NCBI GenBank assembly: GCA_035266865.1
Contig: DATFMR010000170.1
Location: forward strand, 1 to 44,794
DNA from: JAKAGZ01 sp035266865
GTDB taxonomy: Bacteria; Bacteroidota; Ignavibacteria; Ignavibacteriales; Ignavibacteriaceae
Length of the DNA: 44,794 nucleotides
Reading direction: 5' to 3'
In this document: in pieces, positions 43,100-44,794 of the stretch
Position numbering within the stretch: the first letter of the stretch is position 1
How the letters are laid out: every line of letters begins with the position of its first letter
Notes under the pieces: model-generated
What the model was told of the DNA's origin: nothing
Database searches by the model: none
What the model saw: the letters and a program-made list of their open reading frames with translations, nothing else
Translations under genes and position numbers: made by a program

Positions 43100-43681
43100 A
43101 TGGGCTTCTTCAAAAACAAATACCGCATTGAATCATCAAGATTAAAAGAATGGGATTATTCCACACCATGGTGGTATTACGTAACAGTTTGCACAAAAGG
43201 AATGAAAGAATGGTTTGGTAATGTGAAAGGAAGTAAAATGATTTTGAATGAATGCGGGGAGATTGTGAAGGAAGAATGGTTGAAGACAAAAGAAACACGG
43301 AAAAATGTTGACCTCGATTATTTTGTAATAATGCCAAATCATTTACATGGCATTGTAATAATTGAAGGACCCGAATACGCAAATAATAAAAACAACCCAA
43401 CCGTTGTAGAGACGCATCGGCGATGCGTCTCAAATACAAACCAACAGGAGACGGATCACCGATCCGTCTCTACGAAAACAAATAATTTGGGTTCAATAAT
43501 ACTTCAATTTAAATCTGTGTGTACGAAACGAATCCGCAAAACCGGTTACACATCTTTCAAATGGCAAACAAGATTTTACGATCACATAATCCGTAATGAA
43601 AAGGATCTTTACAGGGTAAGAAAATATATCGACCTGAATCCGCTCAAATGGTCTTTGGGTGAGGATGATGAATATGAATAA
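43100..43681 (+). CDS. REP-associated tyrosine transposase (RAYT, Y1 family)
   Basis: A 193-residue HUH single-strand transposase starting at the ATG at 43100 (FFKNKYRIESSRLKEWDYSTP is the family start); the frame is open from 42980, but those 40 residues look unconserved. The metal-binding HUH pair is H81/H83 in MPNHLHGIVI and the nucleophile is probably Y160 in FKWQTRFYDHIIRNE. RAYTs act on nearby palindromic REP sequences. Residues about 103-124 (VVETHRRCV to RSVS) are encoded by two such palindromes and interrupt the usual sequence between the HUH part and the catalytic tyrosine, keeping the frame open. Whether this copy still works is uncertain. It is flanked by minus-strand genes, and a further REP-like palindrome follows its stop. 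Confidence 0.87.
   Translation: MGFFKNKYRIESSRLKEWDYSTPWWYYVTVCTKGMKEWFGNVKGSKMILNECGEIVKEEWLKTKETRKNVDLDYFVIMPNHLHGIVIIEGPEYANNKNNPTVVETHRRCVSNTNQQETDHRSVSTKTNNLGSIILQFKSVCTKRIRKTGYTSFKWQTRFYDHIIRNEKDLYRVRKYIDLNPLKWSLGEDDEYE
43409..43431. repeat. REP-like palindrome inside the transposase gene (copy 1)
   Basis: Arms GAGACGCATCG (43409-43419) and CGATGCGTCTC (43421-43431) are perfect 11-base complements with a single central G, preceded by GTA. This GAGACG...CGTCTC form recurs twice more nearby. It lies within the reading frame and contributes residues, so it is not an intergenic copy. Confidence 0.8.
43448..43470. repeat. REP-like palindrome inside the transposase gene (copy 2)
   Basis: Arms GAGACGGATC (43448-43457) and GATCCGTCTC (43461-43470) surround ACC, followed by TAC. 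With copy 1 it makes a pair: copy 1 is preceded by GTA and copy 2 followed by TAC, so the whole 43406-43473 stretch has inverted ends. Confidence 0.8.
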
Positions 43682-43690
43682 TGAATTTTT

Positions 43691-43712
43691 GAGACACGCC
43701 GTGGCGTGTCTC
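43691..43712. repeat. REP-like palindrome after the transposase gene (copy 3)
   Basis: Arms GAGACACGCC (43691-43700) and GGCGTGTCTC (43703-43712) with a GT centre, followed by TAC, lie ten bases past the transposase stop. The shared GAGAC...GTCTC edges with a variable middle place it in the same family as copies 1 and 2. Confidence 0.78.
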
Positions 43713-43725
43713 TACAAAATACAAC

Positions 43726-44550
43726 TTACGGGTTGAAGTTAAATACATCACAAAAGAATGCCTGCATATCGATCCAGCTCTTTTCATCCGCGGCTTTGTT
43801 GTATCCTATCGGAATACTGAATTTTTTGCCGAGGCTGTCCGCGGCAGGATTTGTAAAACTGTGCATCGCACCGGGATAATTAATCACTTTACTATCTATA
43901 CCTGCATCTTTCATATTTTTTTCAAACTCTTCCACTTTGTCTTTCGGATTAAACTGATCAGCGGCACCGTTACAGACCAGAATTTTTGCTTTCACTTTTT
44001 CCGGATCTTTAACCGGTCCCGCCGGCAGATCTCCGTGAAAACTTACCACGCCATTCAGATTTGCACCGGCAAGAGCCATTCTAAGAACAACTCCTCCTCC
44101 AAAGCAGTAACCGATAGCCGCAATTTGTGTTGTGTCTGTTTCAGGCTGCTCTTTTAATATTTTTAATGCCGCATTGAACCTGTCGCGGGCGGTATCCATT
44201 TTACTCATCACTGCCATTGCAAACTTCTGTGCATCAGCCGGGTGATCTGCAGTTTTTCCGTCACCGTACATATCGAGTGCAAAAGCCACGTAACCGAGTT
44301 TTGCAAGTTCCTCCGCACGGTGTTCTGCGTAATCATCCATTCCCCACCATTCGTGCACGACTAAAATTCCCGGCATAGTGCCTTTTACACTGCTGTCGTA
44401 TGCCAGGTAACCTTTAAGCGTTGTACCGTCCGCTGTGTATGTAATATGCTTTGTTACAATTGAATCCTCTTCACTCATTTTCTTTCCCTTTTTCTCCGAA
44501 CAACCGGCAAAAATGAAAATGCTGAGCAAAAATATAACTGCTGATTTCAT
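43726..44550 (-). CDS. Dienelactone hydrolase family lipoprotein
   Basis: A 274-residue alpha/beta-hydrolase with a lipoprotein signal (lipobox FAGC, C17) and a strong ribosome site AAAGGAGG before the ATG. The catalytic triad is C149 in GYCFGG, D198 in NGAADQF and H230 in PGAMHSF, which is the dienelactone-hydrolase arrangement with a cysteine nucleophile instead of serine. The VVHEWWGMDDYA segment is also typical. It probably hydrolyses lactones or esters in the periplasm or at a membrane surface; the substrate is unknown. It is monocistronic in this window; its tail comes 14 bases after the third REP-like palindrome. Confidence 0.9.
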   Translation of the reverse strand: MKSAVIFLLSIFIFAGCSEKKGKKMSEEDSIVTKHITYTADGTTLKGYLAYDSSVKGTMPGILVVHEWWGMDDYAEHRAEELAKLGYVAFALDMYGDGKTADHPADAQKFAMAVMSKMDTARDRFNAALKILKEQPETDTTQIAAIGYCFGGGVVLRMALAGANLNGVVSFHGDLPAGPVKDPEKVKAKILVCNGAADQFNPKDKVEEFEKNMKDAGIDSKVINYPGAMHSFTNPAADSLGKKFSIPIGYNKAADEKSWIDMQAFFCDVFNFNP

Positions 44551-44794
44551 CTGGCTACCTCCTTTTGTTATTTAATTAATATAGAGAGATATTTATGAAA
44601 ATGAAATGAACTGTTTGAGGGAATATAATTATGAAAGAAATATTGGGGGGAAAGTTCAAAAGTTTGTCTTTTCCGAAAATTTACATTCTTTTCTTAAAAT
44701 GCAGGTTTTGCATACTGGTTTAATTGGTTTACAGACTAATGCTGTAAAATCAAGAATTGCAAAGAGCAAATCCCTCTGATTTTTGTTTTTAAAT

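Noticed and set aside
44699..44779. Short open frame near the right edge
   Set aside because: 26 codons, no ribosome site and no recognisable protein pattern.

Overview
The window reads as a chromosomal segment of an AT-rich, Gram-negative, didermic bacterium. The outer-membrane and lipopolysaccharide genes (MsbA-type flippase, O-antigen-ligase-like protein, TolC/RND/HlyD pump, several lipoproteins), the Bacteroidota-type GlmU-family protein, the DUF6913-like protein, the c-di-AMP phosphodiesterase and the style of dispersed palindromes suggest the Bacteroidota/Ignavibacteriota/Chlorobiota group. My best guess is an Ignavibacteria-like organism; this is inferred from protein character, not from a marker-gene search. 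Most genes lie on the minus strand in long, tightly packed runs.

Layout. 1-6099 (+): the tail of an unidentified gene, then two exported caspase-fold proteins in tandem, one with about 20 tetratricopeptide repeats and one a metacaspase-type enzyme with a long C-terminal extension. 6167-7242 (-): queD and queE of 7-deazaguanine biosynthesis. 7376-7639 (+): rpsT, with a textbook promoter and terminator. 7695-9179 (-): a GlmU-like nucleotidyltransferase. 9326-9790 (+): a small outer-membrane barrel. 9818-17663 (-): a six-gene envelope run (PgpH-type c-di-AMP phosphodiesterase, XerC/D recombinase, site-2-type protease, propeller lipoprotein, MsbA-type ABC transporter, O-antigen-ligase-like protein) with mostly overlapping or abutting ends. 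17751-21911 (-): a sodium:solute symporter and an M1 metallopeptidase. 22302-22889: a non-coding interval with two palindromes. 22890-32593 (-): a nine-gene run (GlmU-family protein, RsmB, RodZ-like protein, LigA, DUF6913-like protein, STAS protein, sodium:solute symporter, BNR-propeller lipoprotein, CDF-like transporter). 32764-38271 (-): a complete tripartite RND efflux pump. 38495-38743 (-): rpmE of the zinc-independent type, with a terminator. 38848-39199 (-): an orphan HigA-type antitoxin broken by a one-base frameshift. 39419-42886 (-): an AraC regulator followed by four small membrane proteins. 43100-43712 (+): a REP-associated tyrosine transposase whose reading frame contains palindromic repeats. 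43726-44550 (-): a dienelactone-hydrolase lipoprotein. I see nothing definable in the last 244 bases.

Best candidates for something new are (i) the tandem exported caspase pair, with active-site dyads intact in both members, and (ii) the RAYT transposase with REP-type palindromes inside its own coding sequence and another just after it. No CRISPR array, rRNA, tRNA or prophage was seen.
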